A stretch of DNA of 64,000 nt from UBA9676 sp963741615. GTDB lineage: Bacteria > Actinomycetota > Actinomycetes > Streptosporangiales > Streptosporangiaceae. The notes below the pieces were generated by a model. That model had not been told where the DNA came from. It searched no databases and saw nothing but the letters and a program-made list of their open reading frames with translations. The stretch covers positions 1-64,000 of the forward strand of contig CAVUIU010000030.1 of assembly GCA_963741615.1 (NCBI GenBank), in the 5' to 3' direction. Positions 52,353-61,787 of the stretch are shown here, one piece after another (within the stretch, counting starts at the first letter, position 1; every line of letters starts with the position of its first letter). The translations under genes and the position numbers were made by a program.

Positions 52353-54701
52353 CTACTGGCCCGAGTCCACCGCGGCAACGAGCTCCAGGATGCGGGCCGG
52401 AGGCAGGTGCTGCTCATAGATCCGCACGCCGAAGGGCGAGAGCGCGTCCTCGATCGCGTTCACCACCGTGGGCGGCGCGACGATCATGCCACCCTCACCC
52501 ACGCCGCGGAAGTTGACGTCGGCGTCGAGGGCCACGGTCTCGAGGTGCTCTATCTCGATGCGGGGAATATCACAAGCGGTCGGCACCAGGTAGTCCATGA
52601 ACGTGGCTGACTGGCAGTTGCCGTCCTCGTCATACGCCGATCGTTCGAGCAGCACCGCGCCGATGCCCTGGGCGACGCCGCCGCGGATCTGACCGTCGAC
52701 GACGGCGGGGTTGATGAGCGCGCCACAATCCTCGGCGACGACGTACCGCTCCACCGTCACAACGCCGGTCTCGGCGTCGACGTCGACGATGGCGCAGTGA
52801 CTGCCGCCGGACCATCCTCCTTCGCCGCCGTCGAACGCGGCCTCGACTTCGAGATTGGCGTCCACGCCGGAACCGAACTGGCCCGATGCCGCCCGCCGCG
52901 CGACCTCGGCCACGCTGATGGCACTCGCTGGGTCACCGCGTACCCAGACCTGGCCATCGGTGATCTGGAGGTCCTGAGCGCTGGCTTCCATGAGATGTGA
53001 CGCGAAATCGAGCACCTTGGCCTTGAGCTGCCGGGCGCCGTGCAGGGCCACGCCGCCGGTCATGGTGGCCGACCGGCTGCCGCCGGTCAGCCCGAACGGG
53101 ACGACATCGGTGTCGCCGACCACAACGCGGATCTGCTCGAACGGCACGCCGAACTCGTCGGCGGCGATCTGGGCAAGGGTCGTCTGGTGGCTCTGGCCGT
53201 GCGGCATCTGCCCGGTGAACAGCACGACCATGCCGTCTTCGGTGAGCCGGAGGCGCATGGACTCGATGCCCATCGGGCCGCTGGGCCCCTCGGGGGAGCG
53301 CGGGCCAGGAGCGGCCTCGATGAACGTCGCCACACCGATGCCGAGGTAACGACCCTGGGCTCGTGCTTGCGCCTGCCGGCGCCGGAACGCGGGAAAGTCC
53401 ACGAGCTGGGCGATCCGCTCCAGCGACTCCCGCGTGGTGACTCCGGCCAGCGGCCGCCCGGTAAGCATGATGGCCGGCGGATCGGTGCGCGGAGCTACGT
53501 TACGCATCCGGATCTCGAGCGGATCGAGGCCGAGATCCTTCGCGATGAGGTCGAGGACGCGTTCCCGCACGAACGTCTCGGACGCCCACGGGCCGCGATA
53601 GGCGACGTACGACGCCTTGTTGGTGATGGCCGCGGTCGACTCGAAGCCCAGGGCCGCGAGCTTGTACGGACCCGGCAGCATCGCCTCCACGATGCCCGGG
53701 ACCATCGTGCCCATGCCGGGGTATGCGCCAGTGTCGATGACCATCTCCACGTCCAGCCCGAGCAGGTCGCCGCCGTTGCTGACCGCAGCCCGGACGCCGA
53801 AGCTTTCCTCGCGTGCCTGTCCTGACGTGGTGAGGTTTTCGCCACGGTCCTCGACCCATTTGACCGGCCGGCCGAGAGCACGTGAGGCAGCCGCGGCCGC
53901 GAGCTCTTCCCGTGATGCGCCGATCTTCAGGCCAAACGAGCCGCCGATGTCGCCGGCCAGGACGCGCACCTTGTCCTGCTCCATGCCGAGGCGCATGGCG
54001 ACGGCGATCTTGCTGACGTGAACGCTCTGCGTCGCCGCGTATACCGTCATGACCCCCAGGTCGGCGTCGTAGCTCGCGACGCAGCCGCGTCCCTCCATGG
54101 GCACGTTCTGGTGCCGGTGCACGCCGATGCGGAAGTCGAAAACCCGGTCAGCACCGGCGAAGGTAGCCGCGACGTCACCGAACTCGCTGCGCGAGTGCGG
54201 GCGGGCGATGTTGTCACCCAGATTGGCGAACAGCGGCGGGCTGCCCGGATCGAGGGCGAAGGACGCGTTCGTGACCGGAGGCAGTTCGTCATACTCCACC
54301 TCCACCAGGTCGCAGCCGTCCTCAGCGAGGTAACGGCTCTCGGCTATGACGACCGCCACGGGATCGCCCGCGAAGCGCACCTTGTCCGTCGCGAGCAGGG
54401 TGAACTCCGGGGTGGGCCCTGCGCCGCCCATCAGAGCCGTGAGCGCATCCGGCCCCGGGACCGTCATCGCTTCCAGCTCCGCTCCGGTGAACGCCGCGAC
54501 GACTCCGGGCAGCGCCCGCGCCGCCGAGACATCGATCGAGAGCACCCGGGCGTGAGCCAGCGGCGAGCGCACGAACGCGGCGTGCAGCATCCCGGGCAGC
54601 TTGATGTCGTCGACGTACCGGCCCGCGCCGGTGAGGATGCGCGGGTCCTCGGAACGCTTGATGCTGGCGCCGGTGTAGCGCTCAGCCGCAATTGCTGCCA
54701 T
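52353..54701 (-). CDS. Molybdenum hydroxylase large subunit (xanthine dehydrogenase/CoxL family, form II)
   Basis: 782 residues. KRSEDPRILTGAGRYVDDIK opens the family, with GGSFGLKIGASREELAAA, the active-site loop VAYRGPWASETFV (about residue 365) and the C-terminal GVGEGGMIVAPP with the catalytic Glu (about residue 736). The loop lacks the Ser-selanylcysteine motif AYRCSFR of true CO dehydrogenase, so this is a form II enzyme that hydroxylates an unknown aldehyde or N-heterocycle using molybdopterin. It is the last gene of an M-S-L operon. A GAGGGAG ribosome site precedes ATG 54701. Confidence 0.9.
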   Translation of the reverse strand: MAAIAAERYTGASIKRSEDPRILTGAGRYVDDIKLPGMLHAAFVRSPLAHARVLSIDVSAARALPGVVAAFTGAELEAMTVPGPDALTALMGGAGPTPEFTLLATDKVRFAGDPVAVVIAESRYLAEDGCDLVEVEYDELPPVTNASFALDPGSPPLFANLGDNIARPHSRSEFGDVAATFAGADRVFDFRIGVHRHQNVPMEGRGCVASYDADLGVMTVYAATQSVHVSKIAVAMRLGMEQDKVRVLAGDIGGSFGLKIGASREELAAAAASRALGRPVKWVEDRGENLTTSGQAREESFGVRAAVSNGGDLLGLDVEMVIDTGAYPGMGTMVPGIVEAMLPGPYKLAALGFESTAAITNKASYVAYRGPWASETFVRERVLDLIAKDLGLDPLEIRMRNVAPRTDPPAIMLTGRPLAGVTTRESLERIAQLVDFPAFRRRQAQARAQGRYLGIGVATFIEAAPGPRSPEGPSGPMGIESMRLRLTEDGMVVLFTGQMPHGQSHQTTLAQIAADEFGVPFEQIRVVVGDTDVVPFGLTGGSRSATMTGGVALHGARQLKAKVLDFASHLMEASAQDLQITDGQVWVRGDPASAISVAEVARRAASGQFGSGVDANLEVEAAFDGGEGGWSGGSHCAIVDVDAETGVVTVERYVVAEDCGALINPAVVDGQIRGGVAQGIGAVLLERSAYDEDGNCQSATFMDYLVPTACDIPRIEIEHLETVALDADVNFRGVGEGGMIVAPPTVVNAIEDALSPFGVRIYEQHLPPARILELVAAVDSGQ

Positions 54702-54714
54702 GGTTGCTCCCTCG

Positions 54715-54867
54715 CTCAGTGCTTCCCGGAGCGCGCGCGTCGGGCATGCCGCCGCGCGGCCGCTCAGTGCTTCCTGGAGCGCGCGCGTCGGGCAAGCCGC
54801 CGCGCGGCCGCTCAGTGCTTCCTGGAGCGCGCGCGTCGGGCATGCCGCCGCGCGGCCGCTCAGTGCT
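54715..54867. repeat. 48 bp minisatellite, three copies
   Basis: Three tandem 48 bp units begin at 54715, 54763 and 54811, each opening CTCAGTGCTTCC; a partial fourth begins at 54859. Units differ at two positions (C/T after CTTCC, and GGCATGCC/GGCAAGCC). They fill the gap between the small- and large-subunit genes, and each unit carries a copy of the CACTGA that ends the small-subunit gene on the minus strand. They are extremely GC-rich and partly self-complementary. Confidence 0.9.
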
Positions 54868-55330
54868 CACGGTTGCGCTCGGCGGCCAGCAGGACGCCAT
54901 CGATGATGCTCTGGTAGCCGGTGCACCGGCAGATGTTGCCGGACAGCGCCTCGCGGATCTGCTGCTCGTCGGCGTCCGGGTGGTCGCCGAGGAACGAGAC
55001 AGCCTGCATGACCATCCCGGGCGTGCAGAAACCGCACTGGAAACTGTGCGAATCCCACATCGCCTGCTGCACTGTGCCCAGCTCGCCATCAGGTGCCAGG
55101 CCCTCGATCGTCGTCACCTCGCTGCCGGCGGCCTGGACCGCCAGCATCAGGCACGAGCGCACCGCCCGGCCGTCGACGATGATCGTGCACGCGCCGCAGA
55201 CTCCGTGCTCGCAGCCGAGATGGGTACCGGTCAAACTGAGGTCATCCCGCAGGAAGTCCGCCAGCGTCTTGCGCGCCTCCGCCGAACCCGTGCGCGTCGC
55301 GCCGTTGACCCTCAGGGTGATGTCCACCAT
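54860..55330 (-). CDS. Molybdenum hydroxylase 2Fe-2S subunit (CoxS-like)
   Basis: 156 residues. The plant-type cluster is held by Cys40, Cys45, Cys48 (CEHGVCGAC) and Cys60; the second cluster by Cys99, Cys102 (CGFCTPG) and Cys134, Cys136 (CRCTGY). It passes electrons from the Mo site to FAD. It starts 3 bases after the medium-subunit stop. The gene ends inside the first copy of the minisatellite unit. Confidence 0.95.
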   Translation of the reverse strand: MVDITLRVNGATRTGSAEARKTLADFLRDDLSLTGTHLGCEHGVCGACTIIVDGRAVRSCLMLAVQAAGSEVTTIEGLAPDGELGTVQQAMWDSHSFQCGFCTPGMVMQAVSFLGDHPDADEQQIREALSGNICRCTGYQSIIDGVLLAAERNREH

Positions 55331-55333
55331 CAG

Positions 55334-56206
55334 TCACTGCCTCCCGTCGGCGTTGTCCGCGGCCGCTCGCAGGCCACGGCGCACCAGAGCGGCCGCGACC
55401 TTCTTCCGGTACTCCGCCGACCCGTGCAGGTCGGCTGGCGGGTCGAGGTCGTCGGTCGCACGGCGGGCTGCCTCATCGAACAACTCGGCCGACGGCCTCT
55501 CGCCGGCCAGGAGACCCTCCGCGTCGGTTGCCCGGACCGGTACGTCGGAAAGGCCGGCAAACGCCAGCCGGGCATCGCTGATCGTGCCCCCGGAAAGCGT
55601 CAGTGATGCCGCCAGGCCCACGATCGCGAAGTCACCGTGACGGCGGGCGACCTCCTGGAAGCTGGTCCCCGTGCCCTGGTCTGCGGCCGGGAAGCGCACC
55701 TCGACGAGGAGCTCGTCGGGACGGCGTGACGTCGTGAGGTACCCCTCGAACCACTCCGCCGCCGGGACAACCCGTTCGCCCGCCGGGCCACGCACCACGA
55801 ACTCGGCATCGAGCGCCCGGGCAACGGCCGGCAGCTCGGCCGCCGGATCGGCGTGCGCCAGGCTGCCTCCTACCGTGCCGCGGCTGCGGATCGCCTCATG
55901 ACCGATCAAGGGCAGCGCAGCCGCCAGCAGCGGCACGGTGCTGGCGACGGTCTCGGATTCCTCGGCAACGTACTCCCGCGTCATGGCGCCTATCGCCACC
56001 GAGCCGTTTGCGGCTGACACCCCGGACAGTTCAGCTATGCCGTTGATGTCGATGAGCACCGCCGGGTGCGCCAGCCGCAGCGCCAGGAGCGGGATCAGAC
56101 TCTGGCCGCCGGCGAGCACGCTCGCTTCATCCTGATGCTCAGCCAGCAATTCCACAGCTTCGGAAACGGTCTTAGGCGCCTCATAGTCAACGTGAGGCAG
56201 TTTCAT
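55334..56206 (-). CDS. Molybdenum hydroxylase FAD subunit (CoxM-like)
   Basis: 290 residues from ATG 56206. The FAD-binding PCMH motifs SVLAGGQSLIPLLALRL (AGGQS) and SRGTVGGSLAHADPAAELP (TVGGS) are clear, followed by the CO-dehydrogenase flavoprotein C-terminal domain. It is the first gene of the M-S-L operon, the same order as in cox operons. Accessory genes (chaperone, MobA-like) are not next to it. Confidence 0.9.
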   Translation of the reverse strand: MKLPHVDYEAPKTVSEAVELLAEHQDEASVLAGGQSLIPLLALRLAHPAVLIDINGIAELSGVSAANGSVAIGAMTREYVAEESETVASTVPLLAAALPLIGHEAIRSRGTVGGSLAHADPAAELPAVARALDAEFVVRGPAGERVVPAAEWFEGYLTTSRRPDELLVEVRFPAADQGTGTSFQEVARRHGDFAIVGLAASLTLSGGTISDARLAFAGLSDVPVRATDAEGLLAGERPSAELFDEAARRATDDLDPPADLHGSAEYRKKVAAALVRRGLRAAADNADGRQ

Positions 56207-56396
56207 CGGCGCGGCCCTTCGATCCGGCGGGGGTGCTTCCCCAGCGTTGCAGCTCACCCAGACTGCCCTGACAACCCTGGCGGCGGCAACCACGGTCGCC
56301 ACCGCCGACCGCCAGGGCGCCGCGCCACGAGTACCGCGATGTTCTGGAGTCCTGACCCCACGAGGGCACTGCCGGTGATCGAGTACGATCTTTTGT

Positions 56397-56846
<450 letters not shown>

Positions 56847-56851
56847 CCGTC

Positions 56852-57262
56852 ATGGACATCACCATTCACGCCAGCTACCTCCCGCACGACGACCCGGAGG
56901 CCTCCCTGGCCTTCTATCGCGACACCCTCGGCTTCGAGGTCCGCGCCGACGTGGGATCCGGCAAGATGCGCTGGATCACCGTCGGCCCCCCCGGCCAGCC
57001 CAGCACGTCCATCCTCCTGGCGCCGCCGACCACCGACCCCGGCGTCACCGATGACGAGCGCCGCACCATCGCCGAGATGATGGCCAAGGGCACCTACGGC
57101 TGGATCCTCCTGGCCACCAAGGACCTCGACGCCACCTTCGAGCGGGTGGAGGCCAGCAACGCCGACGTCGTCCAGGAGCCGACCGACCAACCATACGGGA
57201 TTCGCGACTGCGCCTTCCGTGATCCCGCGGGCAACCTGGTCCGTATCCAGGAGTTGCGCTGA
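56852..57262 (+). CDS. VOC/glyoxalase-family protein
   Basis: 136 residues from ATG 56852; a GTG at 56843 overlapping the AraC stop (GTGA) is an alternative. YLPHDDPEASLAFYRDTLGF, then MRWITVGPPGQPSTSILLA, and in the second half YGIRDCAFRDPAGNLVRIQE, give the paired beta-alpha-beta-beta-beta modules of VOC proteins with a metal Glu near the end. AraC plus VOC pairs of this kind are frequent in actinomycetes. The substrate is unknown. Confidence 0.85.
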   Translation: MDITIHASYLPHDDPEASLAFYRDTLGFEVRADVGSGKMRWITVGPPGQPSTSILLAPPTTDPGVTDDERRTIAEMMAKGTYGWILLATKDLDATFERVEASNADVVQEPTDQPYGIRDCAFRDPAGNLVRIQELR

Positions 57263-57531
57263 GCCGCCTGGTGATCGCAGCCATGTGCACAGACGCGTAC
57301 CGTGAGGCGCTGACACGAGAGTTCTCATCCACGGCGTCAACGGCGCCGGCCTCAACGCCGGCTCCGAGCCAGCGCCAGGCCGCTACCGCCGGCCCCGAAG
57401 GCGGTGCGGGGCGGCCGCTCCGGCGTCGTACGCATCCCGGACCCGGCGATCTGGAAAGCGCGGCATCGCGGCCGCGGGTGCGGTAACCGGGAGCGGCCCG
57501 GGCCCTGCGGTGGCCCATCGGCGGTCAGGCC

Positions 57532-57714
57532 TTACCAGAGGTCACCGCCGGTGAGGACGTACAGGAAGGGCACCAGCGGGATAAGGCCGAAGATCCCCCA
57601 CGCCAGCTTCCCGCCCCGCCCCAGGTCCGGCCGGTCGGTGGCCAGATCGATCCACATCAGGACAACAGCGATCGGGTGCGCGAAACAAACAAGAATCTCA
57701 AAGAGCTTCTTCAT
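57532..57714 (-). CDS. Small two-helix membrane protein (PLDc_N-like)
   Basis: 60 residues with two hydrophobic helices (FEILVCFAHPIAVVLMWI and WGIFGLIPLVPFLYVL) separated by a short polar loop, the pattern of PLDc_N-type small membrane proteins. It is divergent from the small gene at 57867. Confidence 0.6.
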   Translation of the reverse strand: MKKLFEILVCFAHPIAVVLMWIDLATDRPDLGRGGKLAWGIFGLIPLVPFLYVLTGGDLW

Positions 57715-57782
57715 CGTCTCAATCTACTCGGGCCGGTGGAAGGGCCGTCCGCACGGGAGTGGCCGGGGATGAACAAGCCGAC

Positions 57783-57828
57783 GGCGGCTGGCACCCCGCC
57801 GAACAAGTCGGGTGGGGTGCCAGCCGCC
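57783..57828. other. Perfect 15 bp inverted repeat between divergent small genes
   Basis: GGCGGCTGGCACCCC (57783-57797) pairs fully with GGGGTGCCAGCCGCC (57814-57828) across 16 bases. It lies in the upstream region shared by two small membrane-protein genes, so a terminator role is unlikely; an operator or attenuator-like structure is possible. Confidence 0.5.
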
Positions 57829-57866
57829 CGCCGAATAAGTCGGCCGACGGTGGGTAGCTGGCGGCC

Positions 57867-58043
57867 GTGGCTAGAGCGAGAACTGTAGCGGGGTATGCCA
57901 TCCCCGGCATCATCGTGTTCTTCTTCTGGGTGGTCGTCATCATCCTGGCCATCATCCTGCTGGCTTTCATCGTGCACTGGGCCGGCGGCGGAGTACTCAA
58001 CCTGAGGCTCGGGCATTTCGTCCTGAACGTCGGCTTCACCTGA
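57867..58043 (+). CDS. Very small single-helix membrane protein
   Basis: 58 residues from GTG 57867. After a basic head (MARARTVAGY) comes one long hydrophobic helix (IIVFFFWVVVIILAIILLAF), then a short Gly-rich loop and a polar end. No clear ribosome site; a leaderless transcript is possible. No family recognised. Confidence 0.45.
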   Translation: MARARTVAGYAIPGIIVFFFWVVVIILAIILLAFIVHWAGGGVLNLRLGHFVLNVGFT

Positions 58044-58136
58044 TTGTCACGGCCCTCCCCGGCCTGCTCTGCTCGCATCATGCCGCCATTCGATGGCGAT
58101 TAAAGCGGTGCTCGCGGGGCGTGCCGGTGGTGTGCG

Positions 58137-58421
58137 TCAGCTGGACCTGGCGCCGTCTTGGGTCATGATCTGCTCGATCGGGTAGATGGCGGGCCTGGCG
58201 TCCAGACCAGCGTTGTGAACGGCTGGGCCGAGGGTCTGGCCGAAAGCGGCGAAGGATTCCTCGTCGGCCCAGATGTCGATGACGGTGAAGCCGTCGTGCG
58301 TGCGGTAACAGGCGTGGTAGAGGCGGCTGGGCTGGTCGACGATGACTGGTCCGGCCTCGAACACCTTGTGGTACTTCTCGATCGGCTCGCCGGGGAAGTC
58401 GAATACTGCGGCGATGGCCAT
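58137..58421 (-). CDS. Small alpha/beta-barrel-like protein
   Basis: 94 residues after AAAGGAGGGG. AIAAVFDFPGEPIEKYHKVF, ACYRTHDGFTVIDIWADEES and a C-terminal IYPIEQIM strand resemble dimeric barrel (ABM-like) proteins. It lies 91 bases after the gutted LuxR gene on the same strand and may have been its target. Confidence 0.65.
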   Translation of the reverse strand: MAIAAVFDFPGEPIEKYHKVFEAGPVIVDQPSRLYHACYRTHDGFTVIDIWADEESFAAFGQTLGPAVHNAGLDARPAIYPIEQIMTQDGARSS

Positions 58422-58512
58422 GGCCCCTCCTTTGTCAGGCGGATGAGTGCGTTGGCCTCATCGTCTGGCGTCGGGCGCGGCGGCACATGGGTAGAAGCTA
58501 CCCATCGTGGGT

Positions 58513-59929
58513 TCACCGCAGGCTGCGGGCCAGGCGCGCGAGAGAGCGGCGGTCCTCGACGCCGAGCTTGGCGAGGAGGGCGGCGACGTGTTTTTCCACG
58601 GTGCGTGGCGAGAGGAACAGCAGCCCGGCGATCTCCCGGTTGGACAGGCGGTCGGCGAGCAGGTCGAGTACCTCCGCCTCGCGTGTGGTGACGCCGGCGC
58701 TGAGGAGGGGGACGGGCAGCCGGGCGTCGGCCGCCCGCCTGCGTGGCGCGGTGTGACCCGCGGTTTTGAGCAGGGTCCGGCAGGCGGCGGCCGCCCGGCC
58801 CAGGCGCAGCCGGGTGAAGATGGTGTCCGCCTGGCGGAGCAGGGTGCCGGGGTCTCCCCAGCCGTCGCGGATCGCCGCCTCTGCGGCCAGTCGCATCGTC
58901 AGGGCGGAGAAGACCGGGTAGCGATCGCCAGCCGTCAGCGCGCCGGTGAGGGCGTCGGCGGCGGTGGCCCCGTCGCCCGCCGTGCCTGCGGCCACCGCCT
59001 GGGCGGCGCCGAACCACAGTGCCGGCCAGCGGGCGGCTTGGACGATGCCAGCGGATGCCGCCTTGATGTCGGCCAGGCTTACCTCTCCCGCCAGCGTCCG
59101 GAGCAGGAGTTCGGGCCCCTCGTATGGGTTGAGGATCCGGGCGTGCTGGTCGGGGCCCTCCGCGCGGGCGCGGGCGAAAGCCTCCCGCGCCGCGGTGCGG
59201 TCCTCGGACAGCAGGGCGCAGGCCCTCCGCGTCCCGCACCACCGCAGCGGCCGAATCCGCCAGCGAGGATCCGGCCCCGGCGCACGCCAGTGCCATCGTG
59301 TGCGCCTGCTCATCGGTGAGGCGGCCGATCGGGCATATCCGCGCACCCCCGGCCGCCAGCAACGCCGGGACATCATCGCGGCCGTCGCCGGTGCGGGTCG
59401 TAACAACCAGCAGTACCGGAACCTCATCCGCATGATCGGTGAGATACCGCGCCACCGCGAGCGTCGCGTCGTCGGCCCAGTGGAGATCCTCCAAGATCAC
59501 AACCACGCCCGCGCCCCCGGTGGCCCAGCGCAGCATCCGCAGCACCGCCTCGGCCACGACCACCACCGGCTCATCAGGAACCGACCAGCCAGGCGCCCGC
59601 CAAGCAGGCACCAGCGAGCCCAGCACCACGGCGTAGGGGGCCAGGTCATCCTCGACCGGCGCGGGGCGGTCTCGGGTCAGCTCCAGCAACGCCTCAGCGA
59701 AGGGGCGCAGGAGGCTGCCACCTGCCTCCGGCAAAGCCCGGCCGATGACGGCCGTGATGCCCGCCCGGACGGCAATCTCCTGCGTGTGCTCGGCGAGCCG
59801 GGTCTTCCCGACACCCGCCTCACCCACCACCACCAGCACCCCGCCCCGGGCATCGGCGCGCAGCCGGCGCACGGCGTCGGCGAGTACCGACACCGGCTCC
59901 TCTCGGCCGACGATGATCGGGCAGCGCAC
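58513..59929 (-). pseudogene. LuxR-family ATPase regulator with central part deleted
   Basis: From GTG 59929 the ATPase domain reads PIIVGREEPVSVLADAVRRL, VVVGEAGVGKTRLAEH (Walker A) and VVVILEDLHWADDATLAVAR (Walker B), and breaks after VRDAEGL at about 59220. In another frame the sequence resumes in the distal helical part (DRTAAREAFARARAEG) and ends with a LuxR HTH (VTTREAEVLDLLADRLSNRE, RTVEKHVAALLAKLG). The two pieces total about 470 codons against 700-900 for the family, so several hundred codons are missing and the frame is broken. Confidence 0.75.
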
Positions 59930-60120
59930 GCCTCCATTGTCCTGGACCCCGCCGCGATCCCGGCACCGCAGCAAGCAGGACGGGTTACCCGCAGGTCGCG
60001 GTGCGCGCTACATTGCCGCAGGGCACCCTGATGCCCGTGCCGCCGCAGGTGGTTGATCAGGGTGCTGGCCCGCCAGGGCGGCCGGGCGCTGGCGGGCTTG
60101 CGGGGTGGAAGGTGAGCCAC

Positions 60121-60906
60121 ATGAGCTGGGTTGAATCTGGGCGGGCCTGGGGGGAGCGGGCGGCCGACTGGGCGTACCTGGTCGAGCCGTACGCCCGGCG
60201 GGTCAACGACGCGCTATTCGACTGGGCCCAGGTGGGACCGGGGACCCGGCTGCTGGATATCGCCTGCGGCTCCGGTTATGCAGCCGGCGTCGCCGCTGGC
60301 CGTGGAGCCGAGGTGTGCGGGCTGGATGCCTCGGAGACGCTGATCGCGATCGCGCGGGCGCGCACGCCTGCGGCTGATTTCCGGGTCGGGGACATGTTCG
60401 CCCTGCCCTTTGAAGACGGCCGCTTCGACGTGGCGACGAGCTTCAACGGGATCTGGAAAGGATGCGAGGACGCGCTGGCGGAGGCGCGCCGGGTGGTGCG
60501 GCCCGGCGGCCTGGTCGGGTTCAGCTTCTGGGGATCGCCCAAGCGCCTGGGCCTGCTGCCGTACTTCGCGGCCCTGCTGGAACTCTCGCCGGCCGATCAC
60601 GTCAGCGCCACCGTCAACCAGGGCGACACCGGGCGGCCCGGCGTGGCCGAGCAGATGCTCGCCGACGCCGGGCTGGAGTTCGTCGGCCGGGGCGCGGCGC
60701 GGGCCATCAACGAGTTCCCGGACCTCGACCTGGCTGTCCGGGCGCTGGCGGCGGCGGGACCATCCTGGCCCGCCCTGCAGAACGTGGGGCAGGACCGGTT
60801 CGCCGAGGCCATGCGCGAGGCGCTGAACCCGCTGTATGCCGAAGGCCTTGGGGTGCGGATCGTCTCAGAGCTCGGCTGGATCATCGGCAAGGTACCCAGC
60901 GCCTGA
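60121..60906 (+). CDS. SAM-dependent methyltransferase
   Basis: 261 residues from ATG 60121 (GTG 60112 is possible). The SAM motif LLDIACGSGYAAGVAAGRG, then VCGLDASETLIAIARA, FRVGDMFALPFEDGRFDVAT and VVRPGGLVGFSFWG are the class I Rossmann motifs of the UbiE/Methyltransf_11 group. The substrate is unknown. Confidence 0.85.
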   Translation: MSWVESGRAWGERAADWAYLVEPYARRVNDALFDWAQVGPGTRLLDIACGSGYAAGVAAGRGAEVCGLDASETLIAIARARTPAADFRVGDMFALPFEDGRFDVATSFNGIWKGCEDALAEARRVVRPGGLVGFSFWGSPKRLGLLPYFAALLELSPADHVSATVNQGDTGRPGVAEQMLADAGLEFVGRGAARAINEFPDLDLAVRALAAAGPSWPALQNVGQDRFAEAMREALNPLYAEGLGVRIVSELGWIIGKVPSA

Positions 60907-60958
60907 GGCCGCCGGGCTGGGCGACCGGCAAGCGCCGGGTTCGCCGTTGGGGAGCCCC

Positions 60959-61441
60959 ATGCAACCTCGTATCACCAGTCCGGTGATGACCGTGCCCGGC
61001 GCCATGGATGCGCTTCAGGCGCTCGGGAAGGCGGCAAACCAGGCGGCTGGCCAGGCCGGCCTGCCAGATGCGACGATCAACCTGGTGTGCCTGAGAGCCA
61101 GCCAGATCAACGGCTGCGCCGTCTGCCTCGACATGCACGCCCGCGCGGCCAGGAAGGCCGCCGAGTCCGACGAGCGCCTGGCAATCCTGGCGGCCTGGCG
61201 GGAGGCCCCCTACTTCACCGAACCCGAGCGGGCCGCCCTCGCGCTCGCAGAGGCCGCCACCCGACTGGCCGACCGGGCCGACCCGGTGCCCGGCCACATC
61301 TGGGGCGAGGCCGCCAGGCACTACTGCGAGCCAGCGCTCGCCGCCCTCGTCACCCACATCGCCGTGATCAACACCTGGAACCGGCTCAACGTCGCCACCG
61401 GCCAGGTAGCCGGCGAATGGACAGCGCAATGGGTGACCTGA
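60959..61441 (+). CDS. Carboxymuconolactone-decarboxylase/AhpD-like protein
   Basis: 160 residues from ATG 60959 after GGGGAG. INLVCLRASQINGCAVCLDM with the CxxC pair (Cys53, Cys56) and His60 is the AhpD-type redox site, followed by LAILAAWREAPYFTEPERAAL and a C-terminal VTHIAVINTWNRLNV. Such proteins act as alkylhydroperoxidases in antioxidant defence. It is 52 bases after the methyltransferase gene and may be co-transcribed. Confidence 0.85.
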   Translation: MQPRITSPVMTVPGAMDALQALGKAANQAAGQAGLPDATINLVCLRASQINGCAVCLDMHARAARKAAESDERLAILAAWREAPYFTEPERAALALAEAATRLADRADPVPGHIWGEAARHYCEPALAALVTHIAVINTWNRLNVATGQVAGEWTAQWVT

Positions 61442-61495
61442 ACTCAGGTCATCCGGTTCGCGCCGGCGCGGCGGCCGCGTGGTCGCTTGCTGACT

Positions 61496-61705
61496 TCAGT
61501 CGGCGCTCGCGAGGATCACTTCGGATGCTTTGATCACTGCTGTGACCTGGCTGCCCTCGGCGAGGCCGAGATCGCGGACCGCCTCCACGGTGATCGATGC
61601 CACCAGGCGCACCCCATTGGCGTCCAGTTCGACGTTGGCTATCGCCTCGCCGGCGGTGATGGCGGTAACCCTGGCTGGGATCTGGTTGCGTGCACTCAGT
61701 CGCAT
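61496..61705 (-). CDS. Molbindin-like TOBE-domain protein
   Basis: 69 residues after AGGAG. LSARNQIPARVTAITAGEAI, NVELDANGVRLVASITVEAV and KASEVILAS are the single TOBE/Mop-domain pattern that binds molybdate in oligomers. A molybdate store or buffer would suit a genome segment with a molybdenum hydroxylase 5 kb away, but there is no operon link. Confidence 0.85.
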   Translation of the reverse strand: MRLSARNQIPARVTAITAGEAIANVELDANGVRLVASITVEAVRDLGLAEGSQVTAVIKASEVILASAD

Positions 61706-61787
61706 GCGTCACTCCTGTTAGATGATCAAGATGGATGGCATCCCACGTTATCGCGGCACGGAGGCTGAACCCGTCGAGCGGCTGGGG

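Noticed and set aside
52353..54701. Aerobic CO dehydrogenase (coxL)
   Set aside because: The active-site loop reads AYRGPW, not the AYRCSFR of CO-oxidising form I enzymes.
54692..55606. Plus-strand frame with three copies of SVLPGARASGMPPRGR-type repeats
   Set aside because: The peptide repeat is only the translated 48 bp minisatellite, and the rest is antisense to the Fe-S subunit with its intact Cys motifs.
58946..60031. Plus-strand frame of 361 codons over the LuxR gene
   Set aside because: Antisense shadow with no motif; the minus strand has Walker motifs and an HTH.
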